A DNA stretch of 6,655 bases from JALRHH01 sp964638875 (GTDB lineage: Bacteria; Patescibacteriota; Saccharimonadia; Saccharimonadales; JALRHH01). The DNA is taken from NCBI GenBank assembly GCA_964638875.1, contig CAZXBL010000042.1, positions 1 through 6,655 on the forward strand, given 5' to 3'. The position numbers and the translations under genes are program-made. The notes under the pieces were generated by a model that did no database searches, was not told where the DNA came from, and was given only the letters and a program-made list of their open reading frames with translations. Of the stretch, positions 1-4,918 are shown one piece after another; positions within the stretch are counted from its first letter, which is position 1, and the number at the start of each line of letters is the position of its first letter.

Positions 1-454
1 TAAACGACACATCGATCACCACAATATCTGCTGGTCGCGACAATGCTTTAACGTCACGGATATCAGTTTGTTCATGCAACTCAATCTTTGGGTTGCCCTG
101 CAGTGTTGGGTGTAGTTGGTTGGTACCCACGTCCACCGCAATCACGTAATCTGCCCCGTGTTGCAGTGCATAGTCAGTAAAGCCTCCAGTACTAGAGCCA
201 ACATCTAACACTACTTTATTTTTGAAATCCAGTTTCAAAACTTTGGCAATAGAAGCCAGCTTTAGCCCCGCCCGTGACACATACTGTTCCGTAGCAGTCA
301 GTTCGACTTTGTCTGATTCACTAACCATGTGACCCGACTTTGTGACTACCTTGTCGTTAACTTTTACATCACCAAGTTTAATAAAGTTCTCTGCTTGGCT
401 CCGTGTCGGTAACAAACCGAGGTCTACTACTGCCTGGTCAAGCCGCTGCTTCAT
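1..454 (-). CDS. tlyA: TlyA family rRNA 2'-O-methyltransferase (3' part cut by window edge)
   Basis: The visible 151 residues give the N-terminal S4 RNA-binding domain (about 1-60) and the start of the FtsJ-like Rossmann methyltransferase domain. Seen directly are the linker motif VSRAGLKL (59-66), the S-adenosylmethionine-binding loop DVGSSTGGFTD (84-94), an acidic AVDVG strand end (D108) and DIVVIDVSF (143-151), where the window stops. Known family members methylate ribose 2'-OH groups in 16S and/or 23S rRNA; some are called hemolysin A, a name of doubtful meaning. The start ATG overlaps the stop of the upstream 2H phosphoesterase gene in an ATGA junction, and an AAAGG ribosome binding site lies 6 bases upstream, inside that gene. 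This suggests translational coupling. The catalytic C-terminal half is outside the window, so completeness cannot be judged. Confidence 0.93.
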   Translation of the reverse strand, partial: MKQRLDQAVVDLGLLPTRSQAENFIKLGDVKVNDKVVTKSGHMVSESDKVELTATEQYVSRAGLKLASIAKVLKLDFKNKVVLDVGSSTGGFTDYALQHGADYVIAVDVGTNQLHPTLQGNPKIELHEQTDIRDVKALSRPADIVVIDVSF

Positions 455-930
455 GCGTTACCTTTCAAAAATAATTTAGAAATAATTTTCTTTTGTTGAA
501 AGTCATCAGGTATCAATGCTTCTGTTAGATACAACTTGTGTGCAGTGAAATGGCGCCCTTGCTCAAACCGACCACTGCGCTGTCTTGTTACATGTGGGTT
601 AAAGCCATCACCGGTCCACATAGGTACCGCATCATTCACACCCATGTTCTGTAGTGTGTGGTGAAGTTTTTTGTGCAGATCAAGAATCGGCTTATCATTT
701 TCCAGCCTGTTCACTGGTACGTCCTTTTCCTGCCCGAACATAGCAGGTTCACCACTAACTAGTTCAAGTGGGGATGTCGCAGTTACAATCGGCATGATTG
801 CCTTCACAATATCGGCTGGTGACTTATCAGACCGGAACCAATGTACGACCGTACAATGCAGTGGCAAAGCCATATAAACTTTATTAACCTCTACTGGCTC
901 AATTTCTAACGCCAGCAAGTAGGCATGCAT
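451..930 (-). CDS. 2H phosphoesterase / 2'-5' RNA ligase-like protein
   Basis: A 159-residue protein with the two H-x-T motifs that define the 2H phosphoesterase superfamily: HCT at residues 25-27, followed by hydrophobic VVHWF, and HVT at 113-115, preceded by GDGFNP. The spacing of about 88 residues and the total length fit this fold (LigT, cyclic phosphodiesterase, 2'-5' RNA ligase-like). Family members act on 2'-5' linkages, 2',3'-cyclic phosphates or related RNA ends in the cytoplasm; the substrate here cannot be told. The start ATG is one base after the stop of the preceding micro-ORF, with only a weak distant GAGG, so coupling is likely. The stop overlaps tlyA by 4 bases. The neighbours (EF-P, TlyA) suggest an RNA or translation-related role, which is inference. 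Confidence 0.82.
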   Translation of the reverse strand: MHAYLLALEIEPVEVNKVYMALPLHCTVVHWFRSDKSPADIVKAIMPIVTATSPLELVSGEPAMFGQEKDVPVNRLENDKPILDLHKKLHHTLQNMGVNDAVPMWTGDGFNPHVTRQRSGRFEQGRHFTAHKLYLTEALIPDDFQQKKIISKLFLKGNA

Positions 931-931
931 C

Positions 932-1045
932 CTACAGGGCCTCTAGACCGACGCCGAGAATAGCCACAAACCCAAGTGCTATACCAACCTGGGTTACATT
1001 CCATAGAATTTCGCTGCCGCTTTGTTGTTCTTTACTCTTTACCAT
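932..1045 (-). CDS. 37-residue single-pass membrane micro-protein
   Basis: A short ORF of 37 codons plus TAG fills the gap between efp and the 2H phosphoesterase gene exactly. Its ATG is one base after the efp stop (TAA T ATG), and its stop is one base before the next ATG. An AAAGGA ribosome binding site inside the efp end sits 5 bases upstream. The product has a polar, charged N-terminus (MVKSKEQQSGSE) and an uninterrupted hydrophobic stretch from about residue 17 to 34 (VGIALGFVAILGVGL), ending EAL. This predicts one transmembrane helix, probably N-in. I recognise no family; SecG is unlikely because it has two helices and is longer. The tight fit and good ribosome binding site support a real gene, but conservation could not be tested. 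Confidence 0.66.
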   Translation of the reverse strand: MVKSKEQQSGSEILWNVTQVGIALGFVAILGVGLEAL

Positions 1046-1046
1046 A

Positions 1047-1613
1047 TTAGTCCTTTACGCGTTCACGGTACGCACCAGTAGTTGTGTCCACAGAAATCAA
1101 GTCACCGTCTTTAATAAATGACGGTACTTTGACCTTGATACCAGTTTCTAGTTCAGCGTCCTTTAGCACGCTGCTGGTAGTGTCGCCTTTGACGACATTT
1201 TCCGTGTATACAACTTTCAGTGGCACGTTTTTAGGTAACTCAATGTTGATTACACGACCATCAAATAGTTGTGCCTGGACCGTATCACCTTCTTTCATAT
1301 AACCCTTTTGATCTGCCATGTCTTCTGCGGAAAGTTCAAATTGTTCGTACGTGTTCTCATCCATAAAATGGAATGCCTGGTCATCTGCGTACAAAAATTG
1401 TACGTTCTTGTTCGTAATGTCTGCGGATTCGATTGATTCATTGCCCTTGAATGTCTTTGCCAGTACCTTACCGTCAATCAGGCTTTTGATCTTAACGTTT
1501 ACGATTGAACCACCACGCCCCATAACCTTTTGACCATATTCGGTCACCCGATACGGCACGCCGTCCATCTGGAATACTTGTCCCTTTTTAAGATCTGTTA
1601 CACCTAGCGCCAT
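1047..1613 (-). CDS. efp: Translation elongation factor P
   Basis: EF-P binds between the P and E sites of the ribosome and relieves stalling at polyproline. The 188-residue length and three-domain layout are normal: KOW-like N-domain (about 1-64), middle OB domain (about 67-128) and C-terminal OB domain (about 131-188) with the closing signature VKVPSFIKDGDLISVDT and a GAYRERVKD end. The N-domain tip loop reads GQKVMGRGGSIVNVKIKSL. By alignment to the E. coli GKGQAFARVKLRRL segment, the modified lysine (K34) is replaced by arginine (R33). The flanks do not match the SGRNAAVV context I recall from rhamnosylated EarP-type EF-Ps, so its modification state is open. A GAGG site lies 8 bases before ATG. 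The preceding gene ends 3 bases upstream and the micro-protein starts 1 base after the stop, so efp sits mid-operon. Confidence 0.96.
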   Translation of the reverse strand: MALGVTDLKKGQVFQMDGVPYRVTEYGQKVMGRGGSIVNVKIKSLIDGKVLAKTFKGNESIESADITNKNVQFLYADDQAFHFMDENTYEQFELSAEDMADQKGYMKEGDTVQAQLFDGRVINIELPKNVPLKVVYTENVVKGDTTSSVLKDAELETGIKVKVPSFIKDGDLISVDTTTGAYRERVKD

Positions 1614-1616
1614 AAT

Positions 1617-1892
1617 TTATGCCTCGCTCCAAACTTTATCACATAATCCGCTATTAATAATGACTAACGCTGCCATAACAATTGGTAAGTCTTCTGGCGC
1701 CCCATTGTACCTATGCATGATCGCTAATGACACCTCTTTAATATCTTCGGCTGTAAGATTCGTGCCGTCAATTCCAACACCTTCGTGTACCAAGCCATCG
1801 ATTTGATCTGCAGATTCGTCTCTGTATTCTTCATCTGCCAGCAGTACTGGGCAGAACGTACACCGTTCTTCTTTAACACATCCAGCCCGCAT
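1617..1892 (-). CDS. Small four-cysteine hypothetical protein
   Basis: A 91-residue protein of no family I recognise. It has an N-terminal cysteine cluster (C5, C11, C14, with CTFC forming a CxxC) and a fourth cysteine near the end (C84, GLCDKVWSEA). An acidic middle (about 19-40) is followed by two likely helices (about 47-61 and 69-82, the second hydrophobic: IVMAALVIIN). Four cysteines could bind a metal or an Fe-S cluster; this is inference from pattern only. The start is forced: an in-frame TAA lies two codons upstream of the ATG. There is no clear ribosome binding site; the preceding gene stops 6 bases before, so reinitiation or coupling is likely. It ends 3 bases before efp, consistent with a shared operon. 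Confidence 0.7.
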   Translation of the reverse strand: MRAGCVKEERCTFCPVLLADEEYRDESADQIDGLVHEGVGIDGTNLTAEDIKEVSLAIMHRYNGAPEDLPIVMAALVIINSGLCDKVWSEA

Positions 1893-1898
1893 GGTTTA

Positions 1899-2183
1899 CT
1901 ACAATCTACTCGCTTCGCGTCGCATGTCTTCGCACATACCCGCTAACTGGTTACTGTGGCGAAAGTCCATCACCTCTGCTTCAACACGCTCAAGATTACT
2001 AATTATATTTTTGAGCGTGTTGTCGATTACGTCCCGACCCTTCTTTGCACGAAGATGGCTTATCAATTGTTCTATGCCGCTGTGTACTTGCCGTGCTTGG
2101 GCATGATTGGGCAGATCCAAAAGATCACGCAGGTTATTTCTAAGGCGTTCAGCTTGCTTTAGCAGTGATTCATGATTACTCAT
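1899..2183 (-). CDS. Small helical hypothetical protein, probably translated from a leaderless mRNA
   Basis: A 94-residue, charged, almost wholly helical protein with heptad-like hydrophobic spacing (LLKQAERLRNNLRDLLDL near 7-24; TLKNIISNLERVEAEVMDF near 56-74), so a coiled coil or small helical bundle is likely. No known family recognised. The frame is open to a TTG at 2219, but that codon lies within the -35 box of a strong promoter at 2191-2219. The ATG at 2183 is therefore preferred; it is also the expected transcription start. No ribosome binding site precedes it. It heads the operon that continues through the four-cysteine protein, efp, the micro-protein, the 2H phosphoesterase and tlyA. 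Confidence 0.72.
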   Translation of the reverse strand: MSNHESLLKQAERLRNNLRDLLDLPNHAQARQVHSGIEQLISHLRAKKGRDVIDNTLKNIISNLERVEAEVMDFRHSNQLAGMCEDMRREASRL

Positions 2184-2190
2184 ACTATGT

Positions 2191-2219
2191 ATTATACCAG
2201 AATCTACCCCTGTTATCAA
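2191..2219 (-). promoter_or_regulatory. Extended -10 housekeeping-sigma promoter for the efp-tlyA operon
   Basis: On the minus strand a TTGATA -35 box (2214-2219) is separated by exactly 17 bases from a perfect TATAAT -10 box (2191-2196), with a TGG extension directly before it (TGnTATAAT). Seven bases after the -10 box comes the ATG of the 94-residue gene (2181-2183), so the predicted +1 falls on or next to that ATG and the mRNA would be leaderless. The -35 box overlaps the TGA stop of the preceding gene. This is the strongest promoter match in the window. Confidence 0.82.
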
Positions 2220-2551
2220 TTCAGCTTTTCAACAATTTGTTCAATCTTGGCAGTCAAGTGCGCTACATCCACTGCACCGAACACATTTAGTTGGTTGCCA
2301 GATATAACGATCCTGACTTTTTTCAGATACTTTTTGGCATCATTCGCGTTCCGCAGCTGATGCTCCCTGGTCTCTGCCAATTCATAATCCTGAATTTCTA
2401 ATCGTGCATCGATCAGGTTATTTTTTAGCTGAGCAATCTTTTGCTGCTCCTCTATGCTCAAATAAGAAATATCAATCTGCCCCAACAAACGTAAGACGTC
2501 TGCCTCCAAACGTCTTACGAGCAAAAACGGTGATAGTGTATTCTCAATCAC
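2216..2551 (-). CDS. Helical hypothetical protein downstream of ssb, GTG start
   Basis: A 111-residue protein that I do not recognise. Residues about 8-75 are strongly helical and charged, with coiled-coil character (EEQQKIAQLKNNLIDARLEI around 34-53). A short predicted strand pair follows (KKVRIVISGNQLNVFG, about 77-92), then a closing amphipathic helix (AHLTAKIEQIVEKL). It starts with GTG three bases after the ssb stop, has no clear ribosome binding site, and contains no internal methionine, so the GTG is the best start; coupling to ssb translation is likely. Its last codons hold the -35 box of the next promoter. A role linked to single-stranded DNA metabolism is suggested only by position. 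Confidence 0.72.
   Translation of the reverse strand: MIENTLSPFLLVRRLEADVLRLLGQIDISYLSIEEQQKIAQLKNNLIDARLEIQDYELAETREHQLRNANDAKKYLKKVRIVISGNQLNVFGAVDVAHLTAKIEQIVEKLN
2490..2519. repeat. 10-bp perfect inverted repeat inside a coding region
   Basis: Arms CGTAAGACGT (2490-2499) and ACGTCTTACG (2510-2519) are exact reverse complements around a 10-base spacer. In the minus-strand RNA the spacer adds U-G, U-A and G-C pairs, giving a 13-pair stem closed by a GAGG loop. It lies near codons 11-21 of the 111-residue gene. It could be an RNA hairpin that affects translation or mRNA decay, or a binding site for a dimeric protein; chance is not excluded. Confidence 0.6.
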
Positions 2552-2554
2552 TTT

Positions 2555-3034
2555 TTAAAATGGGATGTCGTCGAGATTAATCGGCTCGTCGCCAATGTCC
2601 TCAATGACAATGTCGTCCTTTTTCTTGGAAGCTGGTGCTGCCTTTGGTGTTTGGTCAAATTCACTGCCGCCACTACGACTCGCGCCACCAGCGCCGCCTT
2701 CACCAGGACCACCTAGGAAGGTTACATCCTGTGCAACAACTTCTACCTTGCTGCGCTTTTGACCCTCTTGCTCCCAGCTACGTGATTGCAGACGACCGTT
2801 TACCAGACACGGACGACCCTTTGTCAGGTACTGTGCAACTCTCTCGCCCAATGGTCCCCATGCAACGACATCAATATAGTCGGTTGCTTCTGTCCAACTA
2901 CCATCGGCAGCTTTGTAGCTACGATTTAACGCCAAGCTGAAGCTACAAACGTTCTGTCCGTTTGGTGTCTGTCTCAGCTCTGGATCACGGGTGAGATTAC
3001 CCATTAATATTACTTGGTTGAAACTACGTGCCAT
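2555..3034 (-). CDS. ssb: Single-stranded DNA-binding protein
   Basis: A 159-residue SSB that coats single-stranded DNA in replication, repair and recombination. Residues 1-108 form the OB fold, with typical segments FNQVILMGNLTRDPELR (5-21), SFSLALNRSY (31-40), DYIDVVAWG (52-60) and YLTKGRPCLVNGRLQ (69-83). A glycine-rich linker (about 109-122) and an acidic tail follow, ending in the canonical protein-docking tip DDIPF (155-159). The frame is open 20 codons further upstream, but this start is chosen because AAGGAGG (3043-3049) lies 8 bases before the ATG and the protein then begins MARSFNQV as the family does. It follows the rpsF-rpsR terminator, so it probably has a separate or read-through promoter. 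The next gene starts 3 bases after its stop. Confidence 0.96.
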   Translation of the reverse strand: MARSFNQVILMGNLTRDPELRQTPNGQNVCSFSLALNRSYKAADGSWTEATDYIDVVAWGPLGERVAQYLTKGRPCLVNGRLQSRSWEQEGQKRSKVEVVAQDVTFLGGPGEGGAGGASRSGGSEFDQTPKAAPASKKKDDIVIEDIGDEPINLDDIPF

Positions 3035-3042
3035 GTGGCATT

Positions 3043-3049
3043 CCTCCTT
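3043..3049 (-). promoter_or_regulatory. Strong ribosome binding site that fixes the ssb start
   Basis: AAGGAGG on the minus strand, 8 bases before the ATG at 3032-3034. It rules out the longer open frame reaching 3094. Another ATG at 3039-3041 is out of frame and too close to the site. Confidence 0.85.
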
Positions 3050-3082
3050 GTATGGATCTATGTCCATTTGATTTGTACATAC

Positions 3083-3088
3083 ATTGTA
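3083..3088 (-). promoter_or_regulatory. Possible -10 box for ssb
   Basis: TACAAT on the minus strand (5 of 6 matches to TATAAT) lies between the upstream terminator and ssb, which would give a leader of about 40 bases including the AAGGAGG site. No convincing -35 box is seen at 16-18 bases; that position falls in the terminator stem. The call rests mainly on the need for a promoter after a terminator. Confidence 0.28.
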
Positions 3089-3096
3089 ACCCATAT

Positions 3097-3127
3097 AAAA
3101 AGAGCTCGCATACAGCGAGCTCTTTTT
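3097..3127 (-). terminator. Intrinsic terminator after rpsF-rpsR
   Basis: A 13-bp perfect stem (3097-3109 with 3115-3127, core GAGCTCGC/GCGAGCTC) with a 5-base loop and a run of T on the minus-strand exit side. It starts 16 bases after the rpsR stop. It is nearly symmetrical, with A and T runs on both sides, so it could also stop plus-strand transcription. Leaky termination would let part of the rpsF transcript reach ssb. Confidence 0.88.
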
Positions 3128-3143
3128 TACTACACTTAGCGTA

Positions 3144-3347
3144 CTAGTTGTTAGCTACGAATGGCAGTAAAGCAAGGTGTCGTGCACGCTTGATAGCGAC
3201 GCTGAGGCGACGCTGTTCGCTTTCTTTCAGACCAGTCTTCTTACGTGACTCGATCTGTCCAAAGCCGTTTACGTAACGCTGCAAGGTCTTAAAGTCCTTG
3301 TGGTCAAAATACGCAACATCAGTTCGGTGCTTGAAAATCTTTGCCAT
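3144..3347 (-). CDS. rpsR: 30S ribosomal protein S18
   Basis: A 67-residue S18 of the small-subunit platform, which forms a heterodimer with S6. The family core is plain: FDHKDFKTLQRYVNGFGQI followed by ESRKKTGL and RRLSVAIKRARHLALLPFV. It has no cysteines, so no zinc site. It is slightly shorter than the common 70-80 residues because the N-terminal extension is minimal. The start is set by GAGGAG located 7 bases before the ATG; the frame remains open upstream to 3443, but that part is an rpsF shadow. It begins 4 bases after the rpsF stop, so both are co-transcribed and probably coupled. Confidence 0.96.
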   Translation of the reverse strand: MAKIFKHRTDVAYFDHKDFKTLQRYVNGFGQIESRKKTGLKESEQRRLSVAIKRARHLALLPFVANN

Positions 3348-3351
3348 AATT

Positions 3352-3735
3352 CTACTCCTCATCCTTTTCGTCAGAGTCAGCTGAATCGCCGCGCTCTGCA
3401 GCTTTCTTCGCTTTCTCTGCTTTGGCAGCTTCTGCCTTAGCAATAGCCTTTAGATCTGGCTTGGTCAGCAAGTAACGAATAACTTCGTCCGTGATGTTAA
3501 GGATAGATTCTACCTTCTTAACATTCTCGCCAGGCATTTCTACGGTGTAAAACACGTAAATAGCATGCTCTTGCTTTTTGATTGGGTACATCAGCTTGCG
3601 CTTGCCCCAGTTGTCAGTTGCGGTAACCTTGCCACCGTTATCGGTGACAATCTTGGTAACCTTTTCCTCTGCCTTGGTAAGATCTACTTCCAGGTCAGGG
3701 TGATAGAGTATAGCAATTTCATACTGTGAGATCAT
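3352..3735 (-). CDS. rpsF: 30S ribosomal protein S6
   Basis: A 127-residue S6, partner of S18 on the 30S platform. The ferredoxin-like body covers about residues 1-94: opening YEIAILYHPDL (5-15), DNWGKRKLMYPIKK (41-54), HAIYVFYTVEM (57-67) and ITDEVIRYLLTK (81-92). A low-complexity Ala/Lys/Glu tail (about 96-127) ends in an acidic stretch; such variable tails are common in S6. An AAGGGAG ribosome binding site (3744-3750) lies 8 bases before the ATG. Upstream lies a leader of roughly 58 bases with an inverted repeat, and a promoter at 3801-3829. Feedback control by the S6:S18 pair is known in other bacteria and is possible here. Confidence 0.96.
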   Translation of the reverse strand: MISQYEIAILYHPDLEVDLTKAEEKVTKIVTDNGGKVTATDNWGKRKLMYPIKKQEHAIYVFYTVEMPGENVKKVESILNITDEVIRYLLTKPDLKAIAKAEAAKAEKAKKAAERGDSADSDEKDEE

Positions 3736-3747
3736 AAGAGACTCTCC

Positions 3748-3798
3748 CTTGGTTATAGCCCATACGCCTTATAGCTATGAGCTGAGTTATTAACCAAG
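3748..3798 (-). promoter_or_regulatory. Inverted-repeat leader of the rpsF-rpsR mRNA
   Basis: CTTGGTTA (3798 to 3791 on the minus strand) is an exact complement of TAACCAAG (3755 to 3748), 35 bases apart. Inside, ATAGC (3774-3778) can pair with GCTAT (3755-3759). The outer 3' arm touches the AAGGGAG ribosome binding site. The predicted transcript start (about 3794-3795) would keep only 5-6 pairs of the outer helix. I see no CCG signature of the described S6:S18 mRNA motif, so an autoregulatory role is only a possibility. Confidence 0.38.
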
Positions 3799-3800
3799 CT

Positions 3801-3829
3801 AGTATACCCTATCCGCCCCTGTTATGCAA
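3801..3829 (-). promoter_or_regulatory. Promoter of rpsF-rpsR
   Basis: On the minus strand TTGCAT (3824-3829), a 17-base spacer and TATACT (3801-3806, 5 of 6 to consensus). Predicted +1 is near 3794, giving a leader of about 58 bases before rpsF. The -35 box begins just 3 bases after the stop of the preceding nuclease-like gene, and no terminator separates the two, so read-through into rpsF is also possible. Confidence 0.62.
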
Positions 3830-3832
3830 TAC

Positions 3833-4918
3833 TTAACGCGCCTGCGATAGTTTGCTTAGACCGGGATGTCTCTGTATAACTAAACTATTGTCTCTAAAAT
3901 AGGGCTTAACTCTGGGGACCGCTACTTGTCCCAAGTATCCTCCTGCGTAATAGTCGTTTAACATTCGCATGAATCTGTCAGAAACTCTGTTAGCAACTTG
4001 TTCTTGGCGGTTTGTTGGATTTCCACGATAAACCGCAGCTATCGCCTCAGTTGTTTCATCAGGAGTATGACCAGCCCTCCCCTCTAGGTTCAAGTGCATC
4101 TTACCTCTGACAAGTAGAGCCTTGTACCTGTTTCTGTCGGAAAGACTTGTTCTAGATTTAACTTCTACTGGGATAATATTCTGAATTTCGCCCTTTTTCA
4201 TACGGATGACCAATAAATCGTGGGTTTGGTTACCATGATAATAGCCCGAATCCGCCCTTGCGAGCGCTGGCATGGCAAACCATGTCTGAGAGCGAAGCCT
4301 GTTTAGACTGAGCAATGCATTGCATTCAAACCCAAGTCCTGTATGATCAGCAACTGCATCAACATTTTTATCTTTATAAGCAAGGTTAAGCCGTACGTTA
4401 TTTGCTTCCGCAATATTCAGGCAGTCCAGAAAGACCCCTTCACATGTTTCTTTTGAAACTTGACCTAGTACTATGCCTTTCATTAACGGTGAACAGGCTA
4501 TATCGAGTGCTGCTCTATAAGGCATAGCATAGTCGACTAGGTGGCGCTCTTCTCTGTTATTCATCTGAATTTGGTGTTCAATTGCCCTTTCCCAACATTC
4601 AGTACTACGATCAACTAAAGCCAACCTCTCAGCTGACGAACGCGTTCCATTAATGAGAGCTGCTTCTGCTGCAGCCCAGCCTGCTGTGATTAGGTACCTC
4701 GGCATGTACTCATTCGCTAACTGTTCAGAAATACCTACCAGGGTATCAGCAGAGCCCTGACCAGCTAGTATTTTATGCATCTTGAGATATTGTTCGTATG
4801 CAGGATGTGGCTGAAAGGAAAATTCTTCGATACAAGTTTGATCTGACTGAAGGTCTCTTAGAGTTGAATAGCCGGTAGTTATTTCTGGTACAAAAAGGGT
4901 CGGTGACTCCGCGCTCAC
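3833..4918 (-). CDS. Uncharacterised protein with PD-(D/E)XK nuclease-like motif
   Basis: A 361-residue protein of no named family that I recognise. Residues 190-260 show the order expected of a PD-(D/E)XK core: a helix with an acidic residue (LGFECNALLSLNRL, E198), a strand starting HDLLVIRM (D234), then IIPVEVKSR with E252-x-K254, followed by a basic helix region. The roughly 17-residue gap between D234 and E252 fits the fold used by restriction, repair and recombination nucleases. The first 185 residues are mostly helical with no motif I can name (WAAAEAALINGT, RAIEHQIQMNNREERH). No signal peptide or membrane segment. It starts with GTG overlapping the previous stop by 4 bases (GTGA), so it is coupled to the 260-residue gene. 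A nuclease role is inference; target and partner are unknown. Confidence 0.72.
   Translation of the reverse strand: MSAESPTLFVPEITTGYSTLRDLQSDQTCIEEFSFQPHPAYEQYLKMHKILAGQGSADTLVGISEQLANEYMPRYLITAGWAAAEAALINGTRSSAERLALVDRSTECWERAIEHQIQMNNREERHLVDYAMPYRAALDIACSPLMKGIVLGQVSKETCEGVFLDCLNIAEANNVRLNLAYKDKNVDAVADHTGLGFECNALLSLNRLRSQTWFAMPALARADSGYYHGNQTHDLLVIRMKKGEIQNIIPVEVKSRTSLSDRNRYKALLVRGKMHLNLEGRAGHTPDETTEAIAAVYRGNPTNRQEQVANRVSDRFMRMLNDYYAGGYLGQVAVPRVKPYFRDNSLVIQRHPGLSKLSQAR

Noticed and set aside
2184..2219. TTG start giving a 106-residue version of the 94-residue protein
   Set aside because: The extra codons coincide with a near-perfect promoter and have no ribosome binding site.
2635..2940. 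Plus-strand 101-codon open frame opposite ssb
   Set aside because: It is the complement of a clear ssb gene and its composition looks like a shadow frame.
3035..3094. Twenty-codon N-terminal extension of SSB
   Set aside because: An AAGGAGG site 8 bases before the ATG at 3034 and the family-typical MARSFNQV start favour the shorter form; the extension also contains the ribosome binding site.
3110..3114. Plus-strand terminator use of the 3097-3127 hairpin
   Set aside because: The stem is symmetrical enough, but no plus-strand gene is present to be terminated, so only the minus-strand role is annotated.
3348..3443. Thirty-two-codon extension of S18
   Set aside because: It overlaps rpsF in another frame and is basic low complexity; the ATG at 3347 has a good GAGGAG site and gives a normal S18.
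451..4917. Recoded TGA as in SR1/Gracilibacteria
   Set aside because: TGA ends several genes exactly at overlap junctions (2H/tlyA, the gene before 2183, the 260-residue gene), and no recognised protein needs read-through.
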